64,000 nucleotides of DNA from Piezodorus guildinii (taxonomy: Eukaryota > Arthropoda > Insecta > Hemiptera > Pentatomidae), in assembly GCA_023052935.1 (NCBI GenBank), contig CM041297.1:105143563-105207562 (forward strand), written 5' to 3'. Numbering within the stretch: position 1 is the stretch's first letter; each line of letters begins with the position of its first letter. The translations under genes and the position numbers were made by a program. Under the pieces are notes generated by a model, which searched no databases, was not told the origin of the DNA, and saw only the letters and a program-made list of their open reading frames with translations. Of this stretch, positions 55,925 to 64,000 are shown piece by piece.

Positions 55925-56790
55925 TAATAATCATAACAGGGCTATCGAACCCGAGGGTTCGATGCCGATACCACCAAATACTGTCTACACAGACTCGTCC
56001 AATGATCACCGTTCAAGCCCAAGCTCCCGAGATCAGCCTTAACGCAATCCTCCATCGACGCTTCGGCCTCTCTTTCGAACGTCTACCAGTCGGTTCAGCG
56101 AGTACCAACTTTCTCGGATGTCGTTCCTTACCGAGCCAACAACTTTACTCGCCCATTTGAGCCTCTGCTATGCTATCAACTTGATTATATTCACAGGGTA
56201 AAAGCTCCGCAATTCCGCGTTGTGCAACCTTCTAAAATCCCCAGTGGCCTCACCTCTCTTTGGACCAAATATTTTACGCAGTACCTTATTTTTCGTTGTT
56301 CATCCTTTAAAGTAAGCGGCCACGTTACACGTCCGTAAAGGACCGTCGGAAGAATAATAGTTTTATAAATTCTAACTTTTAAGTTCTTAGACAGAAGTCG
56401 CGAGCTAGGTAATTTAGCAACTGAATAATAACACGCATTTCCCGCCATTAACCGAGACTTTATTTCCTCCTGGATTTAATTTTTTCACGTTATCAGTGAG
56501 CCTAAATACTTAAATTTCTCTACTTGTTCAAAAGTATGCCCTGAAATATCAATATCAACAAGATCGCCACCGTTTCTGCTACTAATCATATATTTCCTCT
56601 TATCATTATTTATTTCGAGTTCTATTTCTTTGCCGGTTTTTATTAACGCACTTGTATTTAGTTGTATGGTTTCTGTGTCTTCACCTAGCAGTACCAAATA
56701 ATAAGCATACCCCAAAACCAGAATTCTTACAAAAATAATATATTTCACAATTACAAACATTTTAAAACGGTCAAATATGCAAATTCGTCT
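55925..56790 (-). pseudogene. RTE-like LINE reverse transcriptase, 3' half (L-F)
   Basis: Minus strand: LVLGYAYYLVLLGED (about 56720-56676) is the RT catalytic box, normally LGFADDL. Then come NTSALIKTGKEIELEINNDK, RKYMISSRNGGD, FEQVEKFKYLGSLIT, two stops, EEIKSRLMAGNACYYSVAKL, KVRIYKTIILPTVLYG and TLKDEQ. A frameshift follows, then VLRKIFGPKRGEATGDFRRL, HNAELRSFYPVNIIKLI. Both catalytic Asp codons are changed to Tyr, so the enzyme would be dead even if repaired. The 3' end (about 55970-56110) matches the fragment at 62714-62890. Confidence 0.85.
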
Positions 56791-56997
56791 AATTATTTCC
56801 AGTGCAATTAAATTCCAACCCTTTGCTTATCAATAGTTTCATCTCTGGGATGTCCATCTTGTAATATAATTTATTATCCTAGCCCACATCACGATTCCAG
56901 TTTACATTAGAGCGTATCTGATGGATTTATGGTCCCACCTGCGGAATACTTATTAGTAGATATGTGTGCTCAGCTCAATTTATGCATATGTGTGTGT

Positions 56998-57018
56998 ATG
57001 TATATATATATATATATT
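56998..57018. repeat. (TA)n microsatellite, left of L-D
   Basis: A short GT/TA tract immediately before the L-D LINE. A longer TA tract follows the element at 57849. Confidence 0.9.
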
Positions 57019-57612
57019 GGGAGTAACCTTTGTCACCTTGATAAAACCCTCTCTTTCAAGAACCATATTTCCGAAATTTCCCGCCGCTCCTTTTTTTACC
57101 TTAAAGCGACTGAAATCCCTTCGTCACCTATTCCCGTATGAAACCCGGAAGCTCCTCGTTACCTCGCTAATATTCCCCCACTTCGACTATTGCTGTACGG
57201 TATACGATGGTGTTTCTGGGGATCTAGAGGTAAAAATTAAACGCTTAATTAATTGCTTTGTCCGATTCATCTTCGGGGTCCCTAAATACACCTCCGTATC
57301 CCAATTTTATGGCGAGTTGAAGTGGCTTTACCCTTTCAATCGTCGCAAGTATTTCCTTGCGTCATTCCTTTACCAAGTTATCCAATCCCGCCGCCCATCA
57401 TACATTTTTGACCTCCTACAGTTCAAATCCTCTATCCATCCTCGTTGTACACGCTCCAGGCCTTCAGATTTATACAGTGCGGCCCACTAAACTGCACATT
57501 TCGACAGATCCTTTCTCATTCGATCCACAATCCTATGGAATTCCATTCCTCCTTCCATCCGTCACTCCAATTCTCTTTCTACCTTCAAATCCTGCATATT
57601 TAATTACTTAAT
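57017..57612 (+). pseudogene. CR1-like LINE reverse transcriptase, C-terminal part (L-D)
   Basis: The 5' edge LGVTFVTLIKPSLSRTIFPK is slightly corrupted. A clear thumb domain follows: FTLKRLKSLRHLFPYETRKL, LVTSLIFPHFDYCCTVYDG, RLINCFVRFIFGVPKYTSVS, ELKWLYPFNRRKYFLASFLY and PSYIFDLLQFKSS. After a frameshift near 57485 comes RSFLIRSTILWNSIPPSIRH and FKSCIFNYLMN. 'SLIFPHFDYC', 'R.I.GV' and 'LWNS.P..IR' are typical of CR1/L2/Rex1-type LINEs. The catalytic palm is missing through 5' truncation. Few disruptions, so moderately young. Confidence 0.85.
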
Positions 57613-57842
57613 GAATATCCAGGCTCAATAAAATTGCAAATAAGCTTTCTTTTAATTATTATTTATTTTTTTTTTTTTTGTGTCATTGTTGCTTTCTTCA
57701 CATTTAAGTATGTCTAGTTCATATGAGTAATTCTTAATTTGTTTATATGTAGTTAATATACTTTAAGACTCCAAAGCACACTTTGTACTTTCTGTTTTAT
57801 TTATTCTAAAGGGACATGTCCTAGGATAATAAAGAATTTATT
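57017..57842 (+). mobile_element. LINE L-D (CR1-like), 5'-truncated
   Basis: Starts at an RT thumb segment right after a TA tract. Includes a 3' UTR with a long T run and ends in 'TTCTAAAGGGACATGTCCTA' and 'GGATAATAAAGAATTTATTT', with GGGACATGTCC able to fold on itself. A TA microsatellite follows at once. The same tail occurs at five other places here. Confidence 0.8.
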
Positions 57843-57845
57843 TAT

Positions 57846-57848
<3 letters not shown>

Positions 57849-57919
<71 letters not shown>
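57849..57919. repeat. (TA)n microsatellite, right of L-D
   Basis: About 70 bp of uninterrupted TA. Confidence 0.97.
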
Positions 57920-57921
<2 letters not shown>

Positions 57922-58430
57922 GTAAAATTATTGCGATTCTTGGTTTTCGCGAACTCCTTTTAAACCTAAACCTAAAAAAGCAACACATTTTTCTACGGTT
58001 TTCACAATTATTTAGAGCATTCTTTCTTTAAGGCTTATAAGTAAAATATATAGCTATTAAGTTTTTCCTTAGAACGGAAAATTAATCTTATCTGATATAT
58101 GAGTTATAATATAGATGTTTAATATACCGTTGGAATATGCAGGATTTGAAAACAAATGTTTATACGTCATCAAAAATTCTTAAAAGTAAATAGAATGCTG
58201 TTATAAGCCCACAAATTTATGAACGTATGTTATTTACAATGTAATGAAAGAGATTACGATGATTCAGACTTACCACCGTAGGGTATCATACAAGTGCATA
58301 GGGTATCGTATGGTATACGGATTGTTTGGAATTATGGAATTGTAATATTGGTAATCAATAACTATCATAAAGATTTTGAAATCCTTGAATTTTTTCTTTT
58401 AATAAGTTCTTTCACTCATTAATATTAATA
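57920..58430. other. AT-rich; partly similar to long-TIR interior
   Basis: AT-rich. A stretch near 58100-58150 ('TAATATACCGTTGGAATATG') resembles the family's 'GATATACCGTTG' word. No coding signal. Confidence 0.35.
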
Positions 58431-58439
58431 TTAATTATA

Positions 58440-59055
58440 ATTAATAAGTCTGACAGGACTTACATGCCAATATTTAAAATTTTCTTCTTCTAAAGTACTT
58501 TTATTTTTTTTAGATTCTATGAAAGTAACCATATTATCTTGTTAGCACTAATAAATAACAGCTAAATATGTAAATTGTGCAAATTTGAAAAACAACTAAA
58601 CGCTCTCGTTTTCAGTTCTCTAACTGAAAAACTATTTTTTTAATGCAATTTTTTGTTTTTGGACATAAGAACAGTAATATACATGTGTGATATACCGTTT
58701 GAAAGCTAAAAATTTTAGAAAAAATATTATCTTATTCACAAGCTTTTAAAAGTTAATAGAGAGTAATGAAAACCCGATAAAACTAACTGATTATTTTAGA
58801 TAATAATGTAATAGATTTTTTAATAAAACACATGTTTCTATAGAAATTCCAATTAATTAATTCTATAATGGTTTTAATAATTTTTATCTCTTACTGTACT
58901 AGAAAATTCTTTAATCGATTTTAAAAACGGGAGGTAAGTGAAAGTCGTGTGTTACCCGCACCGATTTTTTTATTTCTAATTGAATTTGAAAATTCTTTAA
59001 CCGATTTTTACAACTCCGGTAAGTGAAAGTCGTGTGTTGCCCGCACCATTTTTTA
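58440..59055 (-). repeat. Long-TIR element, right part, tip duplicated
   Basis: Runs from 'AAGTCTGACAGGACTTACAT' through 'TGTGATATACCGTTTGAAAG', 'AGAGAGTAATGAAAACC' and 'ACACATGTTTCTATAGAAAT' to the tip. The tip (about 58910-58970, GTCGTGTGTTACCCGCACC) is repeated at 58982-59047 (GTCGTGTGTTGCCCGCACC), a tandem copy of the outer end. Confidence 0.78.
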
Positions 59056-59069
59056 ATTTTCTTTACCGT

Positions 59070-59480
59070 CTTCGATTAATGCGCTACTTATTTTCATAGC
59101 GACTTACAGACCACAAATCCTCCTAAAAGGCAACCTCTATCTAATCTTCATCTATCTATTGGGATGTCGCGCCTCCTACGATGGGAACTTCCAGAGGGTC
59201 CCTTATTGTTTACTGCCTTACATCGCCCGCTAATGGAGCTAGCTTGTCCACTAATCCACTCTTTTGTAAGTGTCTGTAAATATCGGGCCTTCTATTGCTC
59301 TTCCCCGTCTCTCTGGACGTAAATAAAGGCCTCCCTGGATTATGGGATTACTTTCATTATCTCGGCTACATAAAACTCGGCTTAGGGCAGTCCCGGCTAA
59401 TGTTTGGAAATAAAAAGTACTTATGCTTTAGGGCGTCGGTTCCATAACAATACGCATCCATAATCCAGAAATCGACATTG
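59070..59480. other. GC-richer single-copy island, candidate regulatory DNA
   Basis: Contains tandem GGATTA at 59337-59342 and 59345-59350 (Otx/Bicoid-type core), TTAATGCGC, and 'GCCCGCTAATGGAGC'. No coding frame or repeat match. A regulatory role is inference. Confidence 0.35.
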
Positions 59481-59559
59481 TATTGGAATGTTTAACGGTA
59501 TTAATATCTCAAGCATCTTATAAACATTTGAGTATTTGGTATGTATGCATAAATAAATA

Positions 59560-59602
59560 AATTCATTATTATCCTGAGATAAGTCACTTTAGAATAATAT
59601 TT
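59560..59602 (-). mobile_element. LINE L-D 3' tail, minus strand, diverged
   Basis: 'ATTCATTATTATCCTGAGAT' with 'AAGTCACTTTAGAATAAT' resembles the reverse complement of the L-D tail. Confidence 0.45.
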
Positions 59603-59616
59603 ACAGAATATAGGAA

Positions 59617-59720
59617 ATCTGGTACGGGCAACACACGACTTTCCCTTATTTCGACCGTTAAAATCAATTTAAGAACTATTAAATAAACATAAATTTAAAT
59701 ATTTTTAATAAAAAGTTTAT
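59617..59720 (+). repeat. Long-TIR element, left TIR
   Basis: CTGGTACGGGCAACACACG, 'ACCGTTAAAATCAATTTAAG'. Interrupted downstream by unrelated AT-rich sequence and a SINE piece. An internal part is found at 60300-60760. Confidence 0.7.
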
Positions 59721-59777
59721 TCAGTATCGTTGGAAAATATAATTTAAATTATATAATATGGTATTATCAAATTTTTA

Positions 59778-59890
59778 CGTTTGTTTATTTATTTATCGTC
59801 TCGTTATGGTACTGTGGCTAATCGGACGATGCTACAGTGGGAGTCCTAAATTTTGCTTATCCAGGTTTAATTAGGATAGGGATCTTTAAC
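59778..59890 (-). repeat. tRNA-derived SINE, tail half, minus strand
   Basis: 'GGTACTGTGGCTAATCGG', 'ACGATGCTACAGTGGGAGTC' and 'CAGGTTTAATTAGGATAGGG' match the family, then stop abruptly at 'GATCTTTAAC'. Confidence 0.8.
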
Positions 59891-60299
59891 TTTGAATTTA
59901 TAGTTATTTTCTGTATATATTTTATGAATGTGGTCTCATATCACTATTACTATTGTTCAATTTGTAACAAATTGTAATATATCTCAATAAATAAATATAA
60001 AACAAAAAAACAAAAATGTATGTCCAATCTTCACTTTTACAACTTTGTAAATAAGATTATATTATTATATCTGTGGCAGTCGTGAAAAAACTGGATAACT
60101 CGAGTTATATCCAAAATGAGTTAACTCCACGCATCGCTCCTCAGACCGTGTCCCACGTCATGTTAAATTGGTGGAAGAAATTTCAGGTGTAAAGAAAGCT
60201 GTATGTTATTACTATATTTTGGGTATTACGTAATGTTTAAGTCGCTCACCTGTCAATGAAAAATTATTGACTTAACGACTTATTTCACGACCACCAATA

Positions 60300-60765
60300 G
60301 ATACTTATGTTAATATAGTATTTTTCCTAAAATCTTTAGCTTTCCGCCGGTATATTTACATGAAATGCTGTTGTTAAGCCCTTCAGACTATTTTATTTTT
60401 TTATTTCAGACTAACAATATCAAATTTTACATCGAAAATGGCTTGTCAAACATAATTTTTAAAGCCGTCTTTTCGAGAAAAATGATGCAAACTGCATGGT
60501 ATAACGTAGCAGTTTCGTCAGCGATTTTAGTCAAAAATTTTGATGTCCGACTATAATATAAATTCTCTTTAAATAAAAATTTTAGTTTTGTACGACCTTT
60601 TCGTTTTAGTGAATGACTTACCACACAATGACGCGCACACAGGCCTTTTTCTGGGACCCAAAAACGTGTATTTCCGTTGAAAACTGGAATTCAAAAATTT
60701 TCACGATCGCAATACTTTCCTTTGCTGTGAATTTCTTATATAGGCAAATGAAAGTAAAAAAAAAG
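60300..60765 (+). repeat. Long-TIR element, internal fragment
   Basis: 'TTAGCTTTCCGCCGGTATAT', 'CCCTTCAGACTATTTT', 'GCATGGTATAACGTAGCAG', 'CACGATCGCAATACTTTCC' and 'AAATGAAAG' follow the family order. It may be the remainder of the copy begun at 59617. Confidence 0.65.
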
Positions 60766-60989
60766 AGCTTTCAGTTTCTTAGAGTAAATTAATTCGTTCA
60801 TTTTATCATGTTTAGTAAATCGTTACATTATAATGGTACCAGAATTTTATTACTAATATATCTAGTACTTTATCTTCCGTTTATTATTATCATTAAAACG
60901 TTCCATGCATCTTACTGAGATCAATACCTTTCCATTCTAATTGAATAAAAAATAAATAAATAGAGGATCATCTTTGAAGTGTTCTTTCA

Positions 60990-61150
60990 GTGATGATGTT
61001 TGCTCAGCTGCCACCGAAACTTGAAGGCCCTGGGAAATCTCTCTATGGTTCATATCTCACCTACCGTGGCACTTGTGGTCGATATGGAAGAGTCTGGTTC
61101 ACGTTCCGTCTCCTGTAAGGGCCCAATGGAGAACCTTTGCATATAAAGGT
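60990..61150. other. GC-richer single-copy island
   Basis: Unique short segment ('GAAGGCCCTGGGAAATC', 'TACCGTGGCACTTGTGG'). No coding frame. Confidence 0.25.
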
Positions 61151-61369
61151 TTTTTTTTTATATTTATATTTATAGAAAAAATTATATTCTACAAAAATGC
61201 CGAAATAATAAAATAAAATGTGCTATGATTAATAAACATTTCAATCGATTTTTTTTTTAAAACCTTAAATTTTTATATATTAAAAAAAAAACTCACAGAA
61301 AGGGTTGTTTGAAATTGGTGAGGCTACTATATTTCCTCTTCATCGGTAGTATGAATATTCAAATATTAT

Positions 61370-61531
61370 GAAACACCTGTGGTCTAGTGACTAGAATAAT
61401 AGCCTTTTATACCATACAATCGAGGGTTCAAACCTGGTTTCATGGCTCTAGGATTATTTAATAAGAGTAAAAAATCCTTATTTTTGCCGTCCTTCAAGAT
61501 GAGATTAAAAAGCTGGTCTCGAGCCTGCGTC
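61370..61531 (+). repeat. tRNA-derived SINE, head and part of body
   Basis: 'CACCTGTGGTCTAGTGACTA' (A-box region), 'GAGGGTTCAAACCTGG' (B-box) and 'GCCGTCCTTCAAGATG'. It ends exactly where a minus-strand LINE coding end begins. Confidence 0.82.
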
Positions 61532-61532
61532 A

Positions 61533-61790
61533 TTATTCTTGAACTGAGAGATAAAAATTCTTAGTTTTCAAACTTTCTATAACATGATAAAATAAATCAT
61601 CAAATTTCTCTTTATTGTCTATTTAAGAAATTTCTGTTATGAGGTAATTGTCTGAAATATTTACAATATACTTCATTAAGTATTTATTTATAGATGCGAA
61701 GTGAACAGGGCATTGCAACAAAAAAAAATATAGATCTTCGGGTTCGTCTGAATTACAAATAGGACATTCAACGTGCTATCTAAAATAACT
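61533..61790 (-). pseudogene. LINE C-terminal CCHC zinc-knuckle fragment
   Basis: The minus-strand frame reads HVECPICNSDEPEDLYFFLL, QCPVHFASINKYLMKYIVNI, SDNYLITEIS, one stop, then IDNKEKFDDLFYHVIESLKT, KNFYLSVQE and a stop at 61533-61535. CPIC...E...L..CP is the CxxC(H)C knuckle at the C-terminus of many LINE polyproteins. The expected His appears as Tyr (EDLYFF). Upstream sequence to about 62050 is too decayed to read. The clade cannot be set from this much. Confidence 0.65.
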
Positions 61791-62049
61791 ATTTTGGAAT
61801 CCATAAGAGATCACTTTTAATTTCTTAGGTTGACATAGTATTTTTTTAATTATTAATCTATGTTTTCTTATTGATCCTATTATTTTCAAATAATATTTCC
61901 CCCTTATCTAAGCTACTAATTTTCCTTAAATTGGTATTAAACTTTAAAAGTAAAATACTTGATATCTTAGGAAATATTATGATTTTTGAATTTTTCAATA
62001 ACATTATTGAATTCCCTTTCAAATAAGGGCTTACTCGCTGAAGATCCTA

Positions 62050-62180
62050 TTCTAATTATAACCTAGTGTAATTATAATTATAATTATAACTTGGATAGAC
62101 TATATTTAGAACTCCTAACTGCACCATTGTCTGATTAGTCGCACTAGCATAAAATGACGTTAAATAAATTAACCTACCAG
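62050..62180 (+). repeat. tRNA-derived SINE tail after an ATTATA repeat
   Basis: 'GAACTCCTAACTGCACC', 'ATTGTCTGATTAGTCGCAC' and 'TAGCATAAAATGACGTTAAA' match the SINE end. A short (TAATTA)n tract lies at about 62068-62092. Confidence 0.65.
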
Positions 62181-62713
62181 TTACATTTTGCGAAGTCTTT
62201 TGCCCTATTCATAGGGCAACTAAAAAGTAGGACCTATAACCTTTAAAAATATAATCTACCGTCTTACTGACTACAACTTTTTTAAATAAAAATGTTCAAT
62301 TCAATTCGAATACGATACCAGGTTATGCGTACAGTTTTTCCTCTCCAAAAGCAGTACACCGTACGAACAATGTTACATTAATGATCGACTGATTAAAATA
62401 AGTAGCATCAAAGTGGTGCAAATGAATAAACAAACAAGGTATTAACTGAAAAAAAAGAAACGTTAAAAAAAATCTGGTGCGCGCTGCTCACGACTTTCAC
62501 TTAACTCGGTTGTTAAATCAATTTAAGAATTTTTAAATACATTGAAAGGTACACATAAATTGTTAACAATTTTTTTTAAATATCAATAGAAACATGTGTT
62601 TTATTAAATAATCTATTATATTTTTATCAACAGCAATCAGTTTTATCAGTTTGTTTCATCCGCTTTTCATCACTCTCCATTAACCTTTAAAATACCGTAT
62701 ATGTGATAATTGA

Positions 62714-62890
62714 CTGGTAGGCGTCCGAAACGTAGGCCGAAGCGTTGATGGGAGGATTGCATTAAGGCTGATCTCGGGGGCTTGGGCTTGACCTGTGAAC
62801 ATTGGACGAGTCTGTGCAGGTGAAGTTTGGTAGCATCGGCATCGAACCTTCGGGTTCATTAAGCCTATTATTATTATTATTATATGTGAT
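62714..62890 (+). mobile_element. RTE-like LINE 3' end, nested insertion
   Basis: Matches the reverse complement of about 55965-56110 ('GTAGGCCGAAGCGTTGATGG', 'GCTGATCTCGGGGGCTTGGG', 'GGCATCGAACCTTCGGG') and ends in a (TTA)n tail, a typical RTE 3' end. Target duplications TATATGTGATAAT occur just left (62698-62710) and right (62881-62893). The insertion therefore postdates the long-TIR element. Confidence 0.85.
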
Positions 62891-63023
62891 AATATTTTTA
62901 CTTTCACTTACTATATATAGTAAGGGGAAGTATTGTGATGGTGAAAATTTTCGAATTCCAGTTTTCAACGGAAATACCCATTTTAGGGTCCCCTGAGTCC
63001 AAATAACCGAGTCCCGCAAAAAG

Positions 63024-63025
<2 letters not shown>

Positions 63026-63054
<29 letters not shown>
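63026..63054. repeat. (TG)n microsatellite
   Basis: About 14 TG units inside the long-TIR element. Other copies have a shorter CA/TG tract ('ACACACACAG') at the same place, so it grew from a feature of the family. Confidence 0.95.
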
Positions 63055-63791
63055 GTAACTCCCGGACGGAAACGGTAAGTCCTATGAAACTGAAATTTCA
63101 TATTTAAGACAACTATACGCCCGAGACGTGACAAAACTTTTTTCATCAAAATGAGCTTACCAGAAGAGGCACTTTATACCATGCATTTTGCACCTTTTTT
63201 TCGATTTTCTCGAAAACGGTTCCGACGGTTTTGATTAAACTCGCTATATCGATGTAAAATTTAATGGGTTTTAATATCATGTAGGCTTTATTCTGATTAA
63301 AATGGTCTGACAGGGCTTAAATGCCAATATTTTAAATTTTCTTCCCCTAAAGTACCTTTAATTTTGTAGATTCAATAAAAATAACTATACTATCTTGTTA
63401 ACGCTGATGAAAAACAGGTAAATATATAAATTCGATACCCAAATAAAGGAGGAAATAGAAAACATATTTTTTTAATGCAATTTTTCGTTTTTGAACATAA
63501 GAGCAGTAATATACATGTATGATATACCGTTGTAAAGCTAAAGATTTTAGAAAAAATATTATCTCATACACAAGCTTTTAAAAGTTAACAGAGAGTGATG
63601 AAACAAACTGATTATTTTAGATAATAATATAATAGATTTTTTAATAAAACACATGTTTCTATAGAAATTCAATTTAATTAATTCCCTAATAGTTTCTTGT
63701 ATTTTTATCTCTAACTGTTTTTGAAAATTCTTTTATTGATTTTAAAAATGGAGGTAAATGAAAGTCGTGTGTTGCCCGCACCAGATTTTTT

Positions 63792-64000
63792 TCTGAAATC
63801 TTTAGCTATCCAACACTGTATTATACATATACATTACTATTCTTGTGTTAAAAACCGCAAAAATTGCATAAAAAATATGTTGGTAATTTTCTCCTTTAGT
63901 TGTTTATTAAATTTGCTCAACTTGCACATTTAACCGTTATTTATCAATGCTAATAAGATGATGTTCAAATTTTTTTTTTTAAGAGTTACTTTAGAGGAAG
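63792..64000 (+). repeat. Long-TIR element, start of another copy (cut by window end)
   Basis: 'ATCTTTAGCTATCCAACACT', 'TTACTATTCTTGTGTTAAAA', 'CTCCTTTAGTTGTTTATTAA' and 'TTACTTTAGAGGAAG' follow the forward family order directly behind the previous copy's tip. The two copies lie head to head. Confidence 0.7.

Larger units (their letters stand above)
62465..63791 (-). mobile_element. Long-TIR element, nearly complete, with nested RTE 3' end
   Basis: Both tips are present: CTGGTGCGCGCTGCTCACG at 62474 and, inverted, CTGGTGCGGGCAACACACG ending 63784. The TIRs are about 230 bp and share 'AACATGTGTTTTATTAAA', 'ATCAGTTTGTTTCATC' and 'CATCACTCT'. Between them is about 0.9 kb of unique DNA without a credible gene (a (TG)n tract lies at 63026-63054). 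Excluding the RTE insert, the element is about 1.15 kb. It is the reference copy for some fifteen fragments in this window. The superfamily is not identifiable from the ends. Confidence 0.85.

Noticed and set aside
1..64000. CRISPR array, bacterial operon, phage or plasmid features
   Set aside because: No regularly spaced repeats, no prokaryotic gene layout or ribosome binding sites. The repeats are eukaryotic transposable elements.

Overview
This window looks like about 64 kb of intergenic or intronic DNA from an animal genome. It is very AT-rich, has no recognisable host protein-coding gene, and is dense in decayed transposable elements. Mariner (DD34D) transposases, Jockey-, CR1- and RTE-like LINEs, a Penelope-like element (PLE) with a GIY-YIG domain, a hAT-type non-autonomous element and a tRNA-derived SINE together suggest an arthropod. 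That is inference, and I do not assign a species.

Layout. 0-12 kb: SINE copies, two 3' ends of one LINE (L-A), one tail-to-tail LINE 3' end (L-B), and a PLE terminal inverted repeat with a hammerhead-like motif (6.1-6.4 kb). 12-18 kb: a long-TIR element carrying a PLE fragment with a GIY-YIG endonuclease reading frame, a second PLE inverted repeat (15.9-16.3 kb), and a deleted mariner inserted in a SINE. 18-33 kb: a full-length but frameshifted mariner (20.0-21.3 kb), two Jockey-like LINE 3' ends, two more PLE inverted repeats (27.1-27.9 kb), RTE-like scraps, and a second, internally deleted copy of the same mariner (32.1-32.7 kb). 33-46 kb: many long-TIR copies, a Jockey-like LINE with a 292-codon uninterrupted reverse transcriptase frame (35.4-36.3 kb), a candidate 30-nt microexon (40.64 kb), and a 2,029-bp imperfect palindrome (42.9-45.0 kb). 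46-64 kb: CR1-like LINE ends with a shared 3' tail, an R4/Dong-like YMDD fragment, a hAT-type element with a LINE nested in it, two RTE-like fragments, TA microsatellites, and a nearly complete long-TIR element with an RTE 3' end inserted in it.

Between the repeats are about two dozen GC-richer, apparently single-copy islands of 200-600 bp, often with homeodomain-type cores (TAATTA, GGATTA, TGACAG). They may be regulatory DNA of a neighbouring gene or of a gene whose intron this is. The sequence alone cannot show that.

The strongest leads are the hammerhead-like motifs repeated in head-to-head PLE termini, the 2-kb palindrome, and the abundant long-TIR family. No gene here forms an operon or pathway. 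The coding remnants are independent selfish elements, and their nesting gives a partial insertion chronology.
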